Source: Chromatium okenii (GTDB lineage Bacteria > Pseudomonadota > Gammaproteobacteria > Chromatiales > Chromatiaceae). From it: a stretch of DNA of 48,559 bases. The notes under the pieces are model-generated. The model searched no databases. It was not told the origin of the DNA and was given only the letters and a program-made list of their open reading frames with translations. Position numbers and translations under genes: made by a program. The stretch covers positions 1 to 48,559 of the forward strand of contig NZ_NRRQ01000022.1 of the NCBI RefSeq assembly GCF_016583745.1, given 5' to 3'. The first letter of the stretch is position 1. Each line of letters begins with the position of its first letter. Positions 26,256-34,671 of this stretch are shown here, one piece after another.

Positions 26256-28492
26256 GCCGTTTACGCGAACTGGGAATTGTGCCGGTCGCGGCGCTCAACA
26301 TCGCTTTATTCATCGTGTTGGTGCTGATGCGCGACGCGGTGGAAAACTCCGAAACCCTCAGCCGTGCCTTTGTTCCCCTGCTTTTTTTAGTGTTAGCCGG
26401 ACTCGCGGTGCTGGCGCTGCTCGTCGCCATCAATATCGTGCGGCTGGTGCGCCGTCACCGCCAACAAGCTGCCGGTTCGCGCCTCACTGCTCGCATCGTG
26501 GTGTTATTTGCGTTGATCTCGCTGCTGCCGGTGGCGGTGGTCTATTACTTTTCGCTGGGATTTTTACTGCGCGGCATTGATAGCTGGTTTGATGTCAAGC
26601 TGGGGCGGGCGATGCAGGACGCGCTGTTGCTCAATCAGGCGTCGCTTGATCTCAATCAGCGCGTGCTCGGCAAATATACCGAGCAGCTCCTCGCCGGCAT
26701 TCAAGATCGCTCGTCAACGGCGATTGCGTTGAGTTTGGATAATTTGCGGCGACAAGCGGGCGCAATTGAGCTGACGGTGTACGGCCCGGGCGGGCAGGTG
26801 CTCGGCACGGCGAATGAAGACCCGACGCAATTGGTGCCCAGCCATGCGTCGCACGATTTGCAGCAGACCATTCCGGGCGGCACCAATTATGTCGGTTTGG
26901 AAAGTGCGCCTGATGAGGAGTTGGTGGTGCGGGCGCTGGTTGACGATCCGGGCGGGCGCGAGATGCGGATGCAGGCGATTTTCCCGACTTCAGCGCGGAT
27001 CACGGAGCTGTCAACGCAATTGGAGGAGGCTTACAACCGCTATACCGAGCTGGCGTATTTGCGCCAATCGTTGAAGCTCAGTTTTTCGCTCACGCTGTCG
27101 CTGGTGCTGCTGTTTGGATTGATGGCGGCGTTGATTGCGGCATTTCACACTGCCCGCCGCTTGGTTGCGCCGATTGCTGACATTGCGCGGGGCACGCAAG
27201 CCATTGCGGCGGGGGATTATGAACAGCAGATTCCGCTGTCGCGTCACGATGATGAATTGACCTTTTTGGTGGCGTCGTTTAACGCGATGTCGCGCCGCAT
27301 TACCCGCGCTCGTGATGATGCCGCTCGCAGCAAGCAAGCGGTGGAAACGCAGCGCAATTATTTGGAGACGGTGCTGGGACGGCTGTCATCTGGCGTGGTG
27401 GCGTTTGATGAGGCGCACTGTTTGCGGACGGCAAATCCGGCGGCGCAGCACATTTTGGATTTGACGCTGGCAGATGAGGCGGGCGTGAGTTTGGCGCAGT
27501 TGGAACGCGAGCAGCCGGCGCTGACGCCGTGGACGGAAGCGGTGCGCCATCATCTCACCGCTGGGGTGGCATGGCGGGCGGAGGTGGTGGTGCAGCGCGG
27601 TGAGGGCAATCAAACCCTGTTGTGTCGCGGCAGTCCGCTGCTGGTGCCGGATTCGGAGCAGCGCGGGCATGTGGTGGTGTTTGATGATGTGACTTCGCTG
27701 ATTACGGCGCAGCGGAATGCGGCGTGGGGCGAGGTGGCGCGGCGGCTGGCGCATGAAATCAAAAATCCGTTGACGCCGATCCAACTGTCGGCCGAGCGGC
27801 TGCGTCACAAGTTGCTGGCGAAGGCGGATGAGGCGGATGCGCGGATTATCGACCGCGCCACCAGCACGATCATTGCGCAGGTGGAGGCGATGAAGGCGAT
27901 GGTGAATGATTTTTCGGATTACGCTCGCGCTCCGCGAGTGCAGCCGCAGCCGTTGGTGTTCGATCAGTTGGCGCAGGAAGTGATTGATTTATATCGCAGT
28001 GCGGGAACTTCGGCGCTGCGGTTTAGCCTCAATGCGCCAGACCAGCAAGTGCGCGGTGATCCGCTGCGGCTGCGGCAGTTGCTGCACAATTTGATTAAAA
28101 ATGCGCAGGAGGCGTTATCGGTTGTCGGTTGTCAGTTGGCAGTTGGCAGTGGACAAAAACCGCCAATGCACACGTCGGAACTGACAACTGCTCACCCTCC
28201 CCAAATCACCGTCATCACCACCGTGTTGGCAGCGACCGAACCGACCGGCGCATGGCTGCAATTGACGGTTGAGGACAACGGTCCGGGCTTTGAGCCGCAG
28301 TTGTTGGAGCGGCTGTTTGAGCCGTATGTGACCACCAAAACCAAAGGTACCGGCTTGGGTTTGGCAATCGTTAAGAAGATTGTCGAGGAACACGGCGGTA
28401 TCATTACGCTTGAAAATACCGGCGCGGGCGCTTTAGTGCGGGTGCAATTCCCGCTTTGGCACAGCAGCCTGCCAGCAGTCACAGCTTCTTAG
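26210..28492 (+). CDS. ntrY: Nitrogen/redox sensor histidine kinase NtrY
   Basis: A 760-residue membrane kinase partnered with NtrX. Two hydrophobic segments near the N-terminus (about 22-40 and 52-75), a third around 90-112 and one near 285-310 flank a periplasmic sensor region. A HAMP domain, a PAS domain (about 380-490) and the kinase core follow; the H-box is RRLAHEIKNPLTPIQ near residue 515. N, G1 (VEDNGPGF) and G2 (KGTGLGLAIVKK) boxes are present. Between the N-box and G1 box, about residues 637-663 are extra sequence encoded by a dispersed repeat copy. The start is uncertain: ATG 26210 overlaps DUF4390 by 46 bases, and TTG 26252 (TTGA overlap) is an alternative. Confidence 0.94.
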   Translation: MATLQRLAVVAVTPLSRLRELGIVPVAALNIALFIVLVLMRDAVENSETLSRAFVPLLFLVLAGLAVLALLVAINIVRLVRRHRQQAAGSRLTARIVVLFALISLLPVAVVYYFSLGFLLRGIDSWFDVKLGRAMQDALLLNQASLDLNQRVLGKYTEQLLAGIQDRSSTAIALSLDNLRRQAGAIELTVYGPGGQVLGTANEDPTQLVPSHASHDLQQTIPGGTNYVGLESAPDEELVVRALVDDPGGREMRMQAIFPTSARITELSTQLEEAYNRYTELAYLRQSLKLSFSLTLSLVLLFGLMAALIAAFHTARRLVAPIADIARGTQAIAAGDYEQQIPLSRHDDELTFLVASFNAMSRRITRARDDAARSKQAVETQRNYLETVLGRLSSGVVAFDEAHCLRTANPAAQHILDLTLADEAGVSLAQLEREQPALTPWTEAVRHHLTAGVAWRAEVVVQRGEGNQTLLCRGSPLLVPDSEQRGHVVVFDDVTSLITAQRNAAWGEVARRLAHEIKNPLTPIQLSAERLRHKLLAKADEADARIIDRATSTIIAQVEAMKAMVNDFSDYARAPRVQPQPLVFDQLAQEVIDLYRSAGTSALRFSLNAPDQQVRGDPLRLRQLLHNLIKNAQEALSVVGCQLAVGSGQKPPMHTSELTTAHPPQITVITTVLAATEPTGAWLQLTVEDNGPGFEPQLLERLFEPYVTTKTKGTGLGLAIVKKIVEEHGGIITLENTGAGALVRVQFPLWHSSLPAVTAS
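28119..28190. repeat. Dispersed palindromic element inside ntrY
   Basis: gttgtcagtt (28128-28137) and aactgacaac (28179-28188) are perfect inverted ends around a 41-base core, with a second gttgtc just before. The ends match those of the intergenic copy B. It is in frame and lies in the ATP-binding domain of NtrY, between two nucleotide-binding motifs. Confidence 0.75.
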
Positions 28493-28508
28493 AACCAGAC
28501 AGATCACA

Positions 28509-29876
28509 ATGAGCGCAACGCATATCTTAGTGGTGGATGACGAGCCTGATATTCGCGGCTTGGTGCAGGAAATTTTGGAAGATGAGGGATATGTCGTCGC
28601 CATCGCGGAAAATGGCGAAACGGCACGTCATGCGCTGCGCGAGCGGCGACCAGACTTGATTTTGCTCGATATTTGGATGCCCGACATCGACGGCATCACG
28701 CTGTTGAAAGAGTGGGCGGAAGAAGACGAGCTGCCGTGTCCGGTGATTATGATGTCCGGTCATGGCACGGTGGAGACGGCGGTGGAGGCGACCCGGCTCG
28801 GCGCGTATGACTTTTTAGAAAAGCCGCTGTCGATGGCGAAATTGCTGTTGACGGTGGAGCGGGCGCTGGAAGCCGACAAATTGCAGCAGGAAAACATCGG
28901 CTTAAAACGCCGCACGCCGCAGGTGCATGAACCCGTTGGGCGCAGCGCCGCGATGCAGCGGCTGCGCGAACAGGTCAAGCGCATCGCCCAGCACGATACT
29001 TGGGTGCTGATCATGGGCGAGGCCGGCAGCGGGCGCGAGACTTTTGCCCGTTATCTGCACTCGCAAAGTGCGCGGCGGGATCGTCCGTTTGTGGATTTGA
29101 GCGTGTCGGCGTTGAATGGCGACAACGCGGCGCGAGAATTGTTTGGCACTGAAGACGGCGAGCACACCCATTACGGCAGTTTGGAAAAAGCGGCGGGCGG
29201 GACGTTGCTGCTGGATGAAGTTGCGGATATGGAATTGGATGCGCAATTAAAACTGTTGGGCGCATTGGATAGCGGATCATTTTTGCGGGTTGGCGGCAAT
29301 GAACCGGTGCGGATTGATGTGCGCATTGTGGCGGTGACGCAGCGCAATTTAGAAGATGAAGTCCGCGCCGGGCGTTTTCGTGAAGATTTGTTTTATCATC
29401 TCAACGTCGTGCCGTTATCAATTCCGTCATTACAAGAACACGCGGAAGATGTGCCAGATTTATTGAACTTTTATCTCGATTATTTTTCCACCCACGAAAA
29501 GCTGGCCTATCGCAAATTTAGCGTGGGCGCACAAAACTTTTTGCGCAATTACGGCTGGCCTGGCAACGTGCGGGAATTAAAAAATCTGGTGCAGCGGGTA
29601 TTGATTTTGGGTACGGGCGATGAAATCGGTTTGAAGGAAGTGGAAGTGGCGCTCGGAGCGCAGCCGCCATTGCCAACGCAGGTGCTGGAAGGACTGGTGT
29701 CTTTTGATCAACCGCTGCGCGATGCGCGGGAGCAATTCGAGAAAGCCTATCTCGATTATCAACTGGAAAAACACGTCGGGAATGTCAGCAAGATGGCGAA
29801 AGAGGCGGGCATGGAACGCACGCATCTGTATCGCAAATTGCGCTCACTCGGCATTGAAATCAAAGAACGGCGTTGA
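28509..29876 (+). CDS. ntrX: NtrX-family response regulator with degenerate sigma-54 contact motif
   Basis: A 455-residue regulator: receiver (phosphoacceptor D54 in LLDIWMPDIDG), AAA+ domain, and a Fis-type helix-turn-helix at the C-terminus (VGNVSKMAKEAGMERTHLYR). The AAA+ Walker A reads GEAGSGRET, with Arg177 where activators have Lys. The position of the GAFTGA sigma-54 loop reads EDGEHTHYGSL, so GAFTGA is absent. LDEVADM (Walker B) and the arginine-containing RFREDLFYHLNV remain. Loss of GAFTGA is common among NtrX proteins and suggests action without sigma-54. It follows ntrY after 16 bases and ends the operon at a strong terminator. Confidence 0.93.
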   Translation: MSATHILVVDDEPDIRGLVQEILEDEGYVVAIAENGETARHALRERRPDLILLDIWMPDIDGITLLKEWAEEDELPCPVIMMSGHGTVETAVEATRLGAYDFLEKPLSMAKLLLTVERALEADKLQQENIGLKRRTPQVHEPVGRSAAMQRLREQVKRIAQHDTWVLIMGEAGSGRETFARYLHSQSARRDRPFVDLSVSALNGDNAARELFGTEDGEHTHYGSLEKAAGGTLLLDEVADMELDAQLKLLGALDSGSFLRVGGNEPVRIDVRIVAVTQRNLEDEVRAGRFREDLFYHLNVVPLSIPSLQEHAEDVPDLLNFYLDYFSTHEKLAYRKFSVGAQNFLRNYGWPGNVRELKNLVQRVLILGTGDEIGLKEVEVALGAQPPLPTQVLEGLVSFDQPLRDAREQFEKAYLDYQLEKHVGNVSKMAKEAGMERTHLYRKLRSLGIEIKERR

Positions 29877-29882
29877 AATAAA

Positions 29883-29898
29883 TCAAACCCGGGTTTGA
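29883..29898. other. 16-bp perfect palindrome
   Basis: tcaaaccc followed directly by gggtttga, between the ntrX stop and its terminator. It has no loop, so it is better as a protein site than as an RNA hairpin. A role is unknown. Confidence 0.4.
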
Positions 29899-29901
29899 AC
29901 T

Positions 29902-29934
29902 AAAAAAGCCAGCGCGATGCTGGCTTTTTTGTTT
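29902..29934 (+). terminator. Intrinsic terminator after ntrX
   Basis: aaaaaagccagc (29902-29913) and gctggctttttt (29919-29930) pair perfectly over 12 bp with a 5-base loop and end in a T-run. The A-run on the other side makes it bidirectional, so it can also stop the convergent restriction gene ending at 29947. Confidence 0.92.
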
Positions 29935-29946
29935 TATCCGCATAAA

Positions 29947-32900
29947 TTAAACCGCCAGCATTTCCGTTAATTCTGCCGGATCAGTGACCAGTAAATAACG
30001 CCAAGTGCCATATTCTTTAAGGCGATTTACGGCCTTCACCCAGCGTTCAGCAGCGTTGCTTTTTCTGACCGCAGCGTCCGTCATTTGACCTTTGATTTCA
30101 ATAATGAGTTGGAGACCAGTTGCGGTCACGGCAATAAAATCGGGCACATACTGCGCCAAGATGCCGTGTTTGCGATACGGAATAAAAAAACCTAGCCGTT
30201 CATTTTTCACCCAGCGCAGTACGTTGGGATGAATATCAAGTTGAAAGGCGGCGCTTTGTTCCCATTTTTGCGTATCCGCAACCAGCGCATTTAAGTGACA
30301 GTGATTGACCGGATATAGCGGTTTGGTGCTATAAAAATCGACGTATTCCGTGCTGCCATTCCCCGCAGTTCCTTGTGGAATAACCGCAACTTCGGCGCTG
30401 GTTGCCGACGCGCCTTTTTTAATTGCTTCCAATAACGCGCCAATCACCGCCTGCATTGATTCGCCAACTAATAACACGTCACACGCTTTAGTGCCGCTTT
30501 TGCATTCCAATTTCTCGGCGAGAAAGCGTTTGGTCGCAAATACCACTTGCGGAAATAACACCTGCATCGGTACGGCGACCGCGCCGTTGTCGTGTTGCCA
30601 GCGGCGGCAGATTTCCCGCGCCAGCTTGAAAGCGACTTGTTGCTCGCGGAAGCGGCTGCGCCATGCGTTCAGCGCCAGCACCGGTTTGTCGCCGGGACCG
30701 TAAGCCGCCAACGCGCCGTCGGGCGTGGTCAACGGCGTGAGTTCGACGGTGTGCGGGATGTGCATCGGGTCAAGCGTGACCTTGGCGACTTGATCCCAAG
30801 CGACGCTGACCGCGAAGTGCCCGCAGTCGTGATAGCCGCTGACGACCGGAAAACGGATGGCAAATACGGCTTTTTCCGGCACGGCGTAGATGCGCTGCGG
30901 TTCGGGTGGCGATGATGTGGGATCGGTGGACGCGACTTTGAACGGGATCAGCTCGAACGGCACGCCAAACACTTTGGCGGTTTCTTCGGCGAAAAGCTGG
31001 GTATCGGCGTCGATTGCGTAGCTTTTGCGGCGCAGAGCGCGACCAACCACCTGCTCGCACAGCAATTGCGATCCAAACGGGCGCAGCCCAACGATGTGCG
31101 TCACGGTGTTGGCGTCCCAGCCTTCAGTCAGCATGGAAACCGAAATAATGCAGCGAATATCGCGCCCCGGCGGAATCTGCGCATCCAGCCACTGCAACGC
31201 GCCGTCGTGATCGTCGCTGGCGACCTGTTCATTGTGTTTGCGCACCAATTCCGCCCACTCCGCCGGCACCTTGCCACCCGCCCACGTCGCCTTGCCCACC
31301 GTATCCAACAACATGCGCAACCGCTGCGTTTCCTCTTTACTGCCGCCCGCTTCAATATCATCAATCACTTTAGAATCAATGCGCACCGTGACTTCTTGCC
31401 CCGGCTGATTTTTAAACCAAGGCGGCGCAACGCCGTAATTATCATTGCCATGCGCCAGCCATTGATACATTTCTTTGGCAATTGCAGTATCGCGGCACAC
31501 CACAATAAATACCGGTGGCACCGGATGCTGTTGTTTTGCAGTGCGTTCCCAATCTTGAAAGCGTAAATGCCAATCCGCTGCCAATAAATTAATTGGCGCA
31601 CTGGCGTAATTCAACACCAATTCGGGCGTGAGTTTTTTACTGTGGCCATCGGCTTCCGCTTGGGTTTGAATCCAGCGCCAGATATTAAAATATGCCGCTT
31701 CAGTTGCGCCGCTCATATCTCGCGTTGGCAGTTGCGGAATTTTTACCAAACCGGATTCAATGGCATCCAATAATCCAAAATCAGATACGATCCAAGGAAA
31801 GGGTTTGCCGACTTCATTGCCCGTGCCTTGAATATAAAACGGCGTCGCTGAAAGATCAATGCACAAATTGATACCGCGTTGCCGACTGCCGCCTGCCAAT
31901 TGGTTAATCCGATCTAAACCTTCAATCCAAATCGTTGCTTCACGCGCATTTTTCTTAGCTAATTCTTTATCTTCATCCAGCGTTATTTCAGCGTCAGATT
32001 CATCGCCGCGCCGATACGCATGATGCGCTTCATCATTAAAAATCAGCCATTGCGCACTGCGACTTTTACCGCTGCCGAGTTCTTTTTGAATCCGTTTGAA
32101 CCACGCCGCATCAGATTCAAAATGTTTGATTTCAACCGATTCATTGGCTTTGCCAGCATTTTTACTGATGATCAGCGGCTCGCCGGTTGTAACGACTTTC
32201 GCAGAATCGCCATTCACGCGATTTGATTCTTTCTTTGCCAGCCGATGCCAATTGGTAATCATTACTTGACCTCGGCGCAATTCACTCATGCGCTGCGGAG
32301 GCACCAATTGGCGGGTGCGATATAAACTCAAATCACCGAGCGCGGGATTCAATTCTTGCAATCGTTCCCGAATGGTGACGTTAGGACACACGATTAACAC
32401 GGTGTCAGAAAACCGCTTATCGCGGGGCGCAGCAACGCGATTTAGAATTGACCACGCCGCCAGCATTCCCATCACGGTCGTTTTACCGGAACCGGTCGCC
32501 ATTTTGCAGGCATAACGCACAAATGAGCGCAAACCCGCAGCTTGGGCAGTGCTGCTCAATTCATCTTGAGGAATTTTTAATAAGCCAACGCGATACATGG
32601 CGCTGGCTTCCACTAAAAATAAAATCGTTTCCACCGCTTCAATTTGCGCAAAAAACAACCGCTGCAAACGCTCTTCACTGCGCCACAGCGTCAGCAATTC
32701 TTTTGTGATTAACGTCGCGCCGTCATAAGCAACGCCGCCGCTGTATTCACCTTGCCGCCATTGTTTAATCCGCCCGCGCAAATCATTGACTACAGCTAAA
32801 TCAACTTGTTTGCCTTTTGCGGCTTCAAACATTTCTTCTTGTTGTTTCTGTTTGCGTCCTTTCCCAGAATGTTCCGGCACCCGATAAAAATAACTGGCGA

Positions 32901-33021
32901 GACGGCGACCAGCCGCTTTTACTGGCGGTTTGGCTTTTTCAATGTGCCAATAACATTGCGGTTCAATAAATGGCGAGTTGATAATTGGCGATTCGACTTC
33001 GTAATTTTGGGTCATAGGCAT
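29947..33021 (-). CDS. Type III-like restriction helicase-nuclease (Res subunit, BPTD_3080-like)
   Basis: A 1024-residue DEAD/DEAH helicase with a C-terminal nuclease. Walker A is MATGSGKT (near 175-181), Walker B NDEAHH (near 330), then LSATPF, and motif VI QVVGRALRR. The last 70 residues hold YVPDFIAV and LIIEIKG, a PD-(D/E)xK nuclease signature. I associate it with the BPTD_3080 restriction family; the assignment to that subfamily rests on memory of overall sequence. Such enzymes need a DNA methyltransferase partner for self-protection, but none is adjacent: upstream, 6 bases away, is an antitoxin-like gene. Start ATG 33021; ATG 33015 is possible. Base composition is moderately AT-richer than the housekeeping genes. 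Confidence 0.87.
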   Translation of the reverse strand: MPMTQNYEVESPIINSPFIEPQCYWHIEKAKPPVKAAGRRLASYFYRVPEHSGKGRKQKQQEEMFEAAKGKQVDLAVVNDLRGRIKQWRQGEYSGGVAYDGATLITKELLTLWRSEERLQRLFFAQIEAVETILFLVEASAMYRVGLLKIPQDELSSTAQAAGLRSFVRYACKMATGSGKTTVMGMLAAWSILNRVAAPRDKRFSDTVLIVCPNVTIRERLQELNPALGDLSLYRTRQLVPPQRMSELRRGQVMITNWHRLAKKESNRVNGDSAKVVTTGEPLIISKNAGKANESVEIKHFESDAAWFKRIQKELGSGKSRSAQWLIFNDEAHHAYRRGDESDAEITLDEDKELAKKNAREATIWIEGLDRINQLAGGSRQRGINLCIDLSATPFYIQGTGNEVGKPFPWIVSDFGLLDAIESGLVKIPQLPTRDMSGATEAAYFNIWRWIQTQAEADGHSKKLTPELVLNYASAPINLLAADWHLRFQDWERTAKQQHPVPPVFIVVCRDTAIAKEMYQWLAHGNDNYGVAPPWFKNQPGQEVTVRIDSKVIDDIEAGGSKEETQRLRMLLDTVGKATWAGGKVPAEWAELVRKHNEQVASDDHDGALQWLDAQIPPGRDIRCIISVSMLTEGWDANTVTHIVGLRPFGSQLLCEQVVGRALRRKSYAIDADTQLFAEETAKVFGVPFELIPFKVASTDPTSSPPEPQRIYAVPEKAVFAIRFPVVSGYHDCGHFAVSVAWDQVAKVTLDPMHIPHTVELTPLTTPDGALAAYGPGDKPVLALNAWRSRFREQQVAFKLAREICRRWQHDNGAVAVPMQVLFPQVVFATKRFLAEKLECKSGTKACDVLLVGESMQAVIGALLEAIKKGASATSAEVAVIPQGTAGNGSTEYVDFYSTKPLYPVNHCHLNALVADTQKWEQSAAFQLDIHPNVLRWVKNERLGFFIPYRKHGILAQYVPDFIAVTATGLQLIIEIKGQMTDAAVRKSNAAERWVKAVNRLKEYGTWRYLLVTDPAELTEMLAV

Positions 33022-33027
33022 CCCGTT

Positions 33028-33378
33028 TTATTCAACTGATCGTTGTTCCAGATCGCTTAATTCTATATGCACTAAATTGCGCGGATGCGATATGGCTTCT
33101 AGTGCTTTTAATAGCCGCGCTTTATTGGCTGGGTTTCCGAGTAAGTGATCGGTTTCGTCCAGCCCGTTGGTTTCTGCTTCAGTCACCGCAAGTTCAATTG
33201 CGTCTTCAGCCGCAGCCATAACGCGCTCGGTCGTCTCTTCTAAAAGATAATACTCGCCGCAATTGTCGCAAATATCCGCAGAAACATTTTTGATAATAAC
33301 TGTGCTTTCATTCCGTTGGAGCGTGATTGTAGTATGTCCTGCATGAATAACACCAGTTTTGCAAATAACGCATTTCAT
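33028..33378 (-). CDS. YgiT-type zinc-finger protein with a Phd/YefM-like C-terminus
   Basis: A 116-residue protein. The first 70 residues match the YgiT/MqsA zinc-finger group, with paired cysteines CVIC and CDNC and the segment TITLQRNESTVIIKNVSADI. The tail DETDHLLGNPANKARLLKAL resembles the C-terminal part of Phd/YefM antitoxins instead of the short tail of YgiT proteins. It could therefore be an in-frame fusion of two antitoxins. ATG 33378 overlaps the previous gene by 4 bases (ATGA); a TTG three codons upstream is less likely. No toxin gene is adjacent. It lies 6 bases before the restriction enzyme gene, so the three genes look like one operon. Confidence 0.72.
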   Translation of the reverse strand: MKCVICKTGVIHAGHTTITLQRNESTVIIKNVSADICDNCGEYYLLEETTERVMAAAEDAIELAVTEAETNGLDETDHLLGNPANKARLLKALEAISHPRNLVHIELSDLEQRSVE

Positions 33379-33602
33379 ACATTCCAATCCTCCAGCGCAA
33401 TAGCGGGCTGTATATCGTCACCTTGCAATCTGGCACCTTGATTTGCTAATCGTGGCGACGGTTGCCGACGCTTTACAGGTAACGGTTCTGAACAATCAGC
33501 AATCAATAAAATCACTTCCACTTCTTGGTGCGGCGCAACCACCGGCAGCCCTTGCAGAACGCCGTGCTGATTTGCTTTTAGCACTAATTTTTCAGCGTAC
33601 AT
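33375..33602 (-). CDS. Small antitoxin-like protein
   Basis: A 75-residue protein, start ATG 33602 (a TTG two codons upstream is possible). The N-terminus (KLVLKANQHGVLQGLP) resembles the beta-strand DNA-binding start of AbrB/VapB-like or DUF2281 antitoxins. The C-terminus holds SPRLANQGARLQGDDIQPAI and ends IALEDWNV, a pattern seen in toxin-binding tails of small antitoxins. Family assignment is by general appearance only. The expected partner toxin (often a PIN protein) does not follow; a zinc-finger gene overlaps its stop instead. Confidence 0.6.
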   Translation of the reverse strand: MYAEKLVLKANQHGVLQGLPVVAPHQEVEVILLIADCSEPLPVKRRQPSPRLANQGARLQGDDIQPAIALEDWNV

Positions 33603-33658
33603 TTTCAAACCCCGTTGCTAAATGTTTCACTCAACAGTGATGCGCATGGTTCACCTCT

Positions 33659-33685
33659 AAAAGCCCCTTTGGAAAAGGAGCTTTT
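33659..33685 (-). terminator. Hairpin terminator after the endonuclease gene
   Basis: aaaagccccttt (33659-33670) pairs with aaaggagctttt (33674-33685) with one mismatch and a 3-base loop; T-runs on both strands make it bidirectional. It closes the AT-rich methyltransferase/endonuclease pair. Its core cccctttgga-aaagg resembles the hairpin at 36092-36120 on the other side of the pair. Confidence 0.75.
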
Positions 33686-33699
33686 GTCTCTAATAACAA

Positions 33700-34671
33700 C
33701 TATGTGCTGGTCATGCTTTGTGCAAATATCTGAATGACTTGTTCATCACTGATATAAGATGCCACTTTACTTTTCAGGTGATTGTATGCTTCTAAAGATA
33801 TTTTTACAGGTATTGCGAGATCGGTTGCTTTAGCATAATAGCTTGATGTTTCTTTATTCTGGACAGGATTGTATTGCAAAATTCTTTGAGAAAGAATTTC
33901 AAAATCAAGACTTCCAACATGAGATTCAAGAAACTTTGCAGTGCTGCGTGTAATCCAGACTTCAACAACATTAATATCAATCACGTTACCCTGAACTCGA
34001 AAATAATAAAGGTTAGGATCACGCGGAGAAGGTACATCAAAATAGGGTTGAATCTTTGCGCCTGCCGTAGTCGTCACTGAATATCGTTTGATACCTGTAT
34101 CTTTTTCATAAATCCACAGTGATCGCGTTGCCTTACGAGCGCCTCGTTCTGGTGTAACATTCCAATTTGCATAAAAATGCGATGGTTTTGGTGGCGTCAT
34201 TGGTTCCTCGAAATATAAAAATTCATCAAGTAGTTCTTTCCAAAGAAGCCAACCTATTCGCATATCAGTATGACCGCTTGAGTGACCTTCAGAAACTTTT
34301 TTGGTTCTTGCAGCAATTAATTCTGCGTACTGAGTTAGAATGTGTTCAGACACTTTGTTTGGGTTAGGTTCACCCTCTGGAATGCGAATGGAACGTGTGG
34401 CGGCCGGGTGCATCAATGTTGTCCCGCAAACGTCCTGAATTGCCGAATTTTTTCTAATACAGCGCATTTTGTGCTCAACACCTAAACCGTTATAAGATAT
34501 GTCAATACTCAGGTTGCTCCAACCAATTTCCGGTATCCGCTTTGCATTACAGTAAACGAAACTCCAATCACCTTCTTCCATTTTTCTACCTAGCATGGTA
34601 GCGACCTTTGCAGAAAGCAGCATTTTTGCATCTTGCAATTCTGCTGAATTAAAGACAGGTAATGTTGGCAT
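33700..34671 (-). CDS. Putative type II restriction endonuclease, partner of the cytosine methyltransferase
   Basis: A 323-residue protein with no family that I recognise. D57, E66 and K68 in SIDISYNGLGVEHKM give a D-x8-ExK arrangement like PD-(D/E)xK nucleases. The middle is rich in aromatic residues and the C-terminus is mostly helical. Its start codon overlaps the stop of the cytosine methyltransferase by one base, which strongly suggests a restriction partner translated after the methylase. The region is clearly AT-richer than the surrounding core genes, a sign of transfer. A hairpin terminator follows. Cognate site unknown. Confidence 0.75.
   Translation of the reverse strand: MPTLPVFNSAELQDAKMLLSAKVATMLGRKMEEGDWSFVYCNAKRIPEIGWSNLSIDISYNGLGVEHKMRCIRKNSAIQDVCGTTLMHPAATRSIRIPEGEPNPNKVSEHILTQYAELIAARTKKVSEGHSSGHTDMRIGWLLWKELLDEFLYFEEPMTPPKPSHFYANWNVTPERGARKATRSLWIYEKDTGIKRYSVTTTAGAKIQPYFDVPSPRDPNLYYFRVQGNVIDINVVEVWITRSTAKFLESHVGSLDFEILSQRILQYNPVQNKETSSYYAKATDLAIPVKISLEAYNHLKSKVASYISDEQVIQIFAQSMTST

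Noticed and set aside
29883-29898. Palindrome after ntrX as a regulatory operator
   Set aside because: It lies downstream of the operon and before a terminator with no promoter nearby; a role is unsupported.
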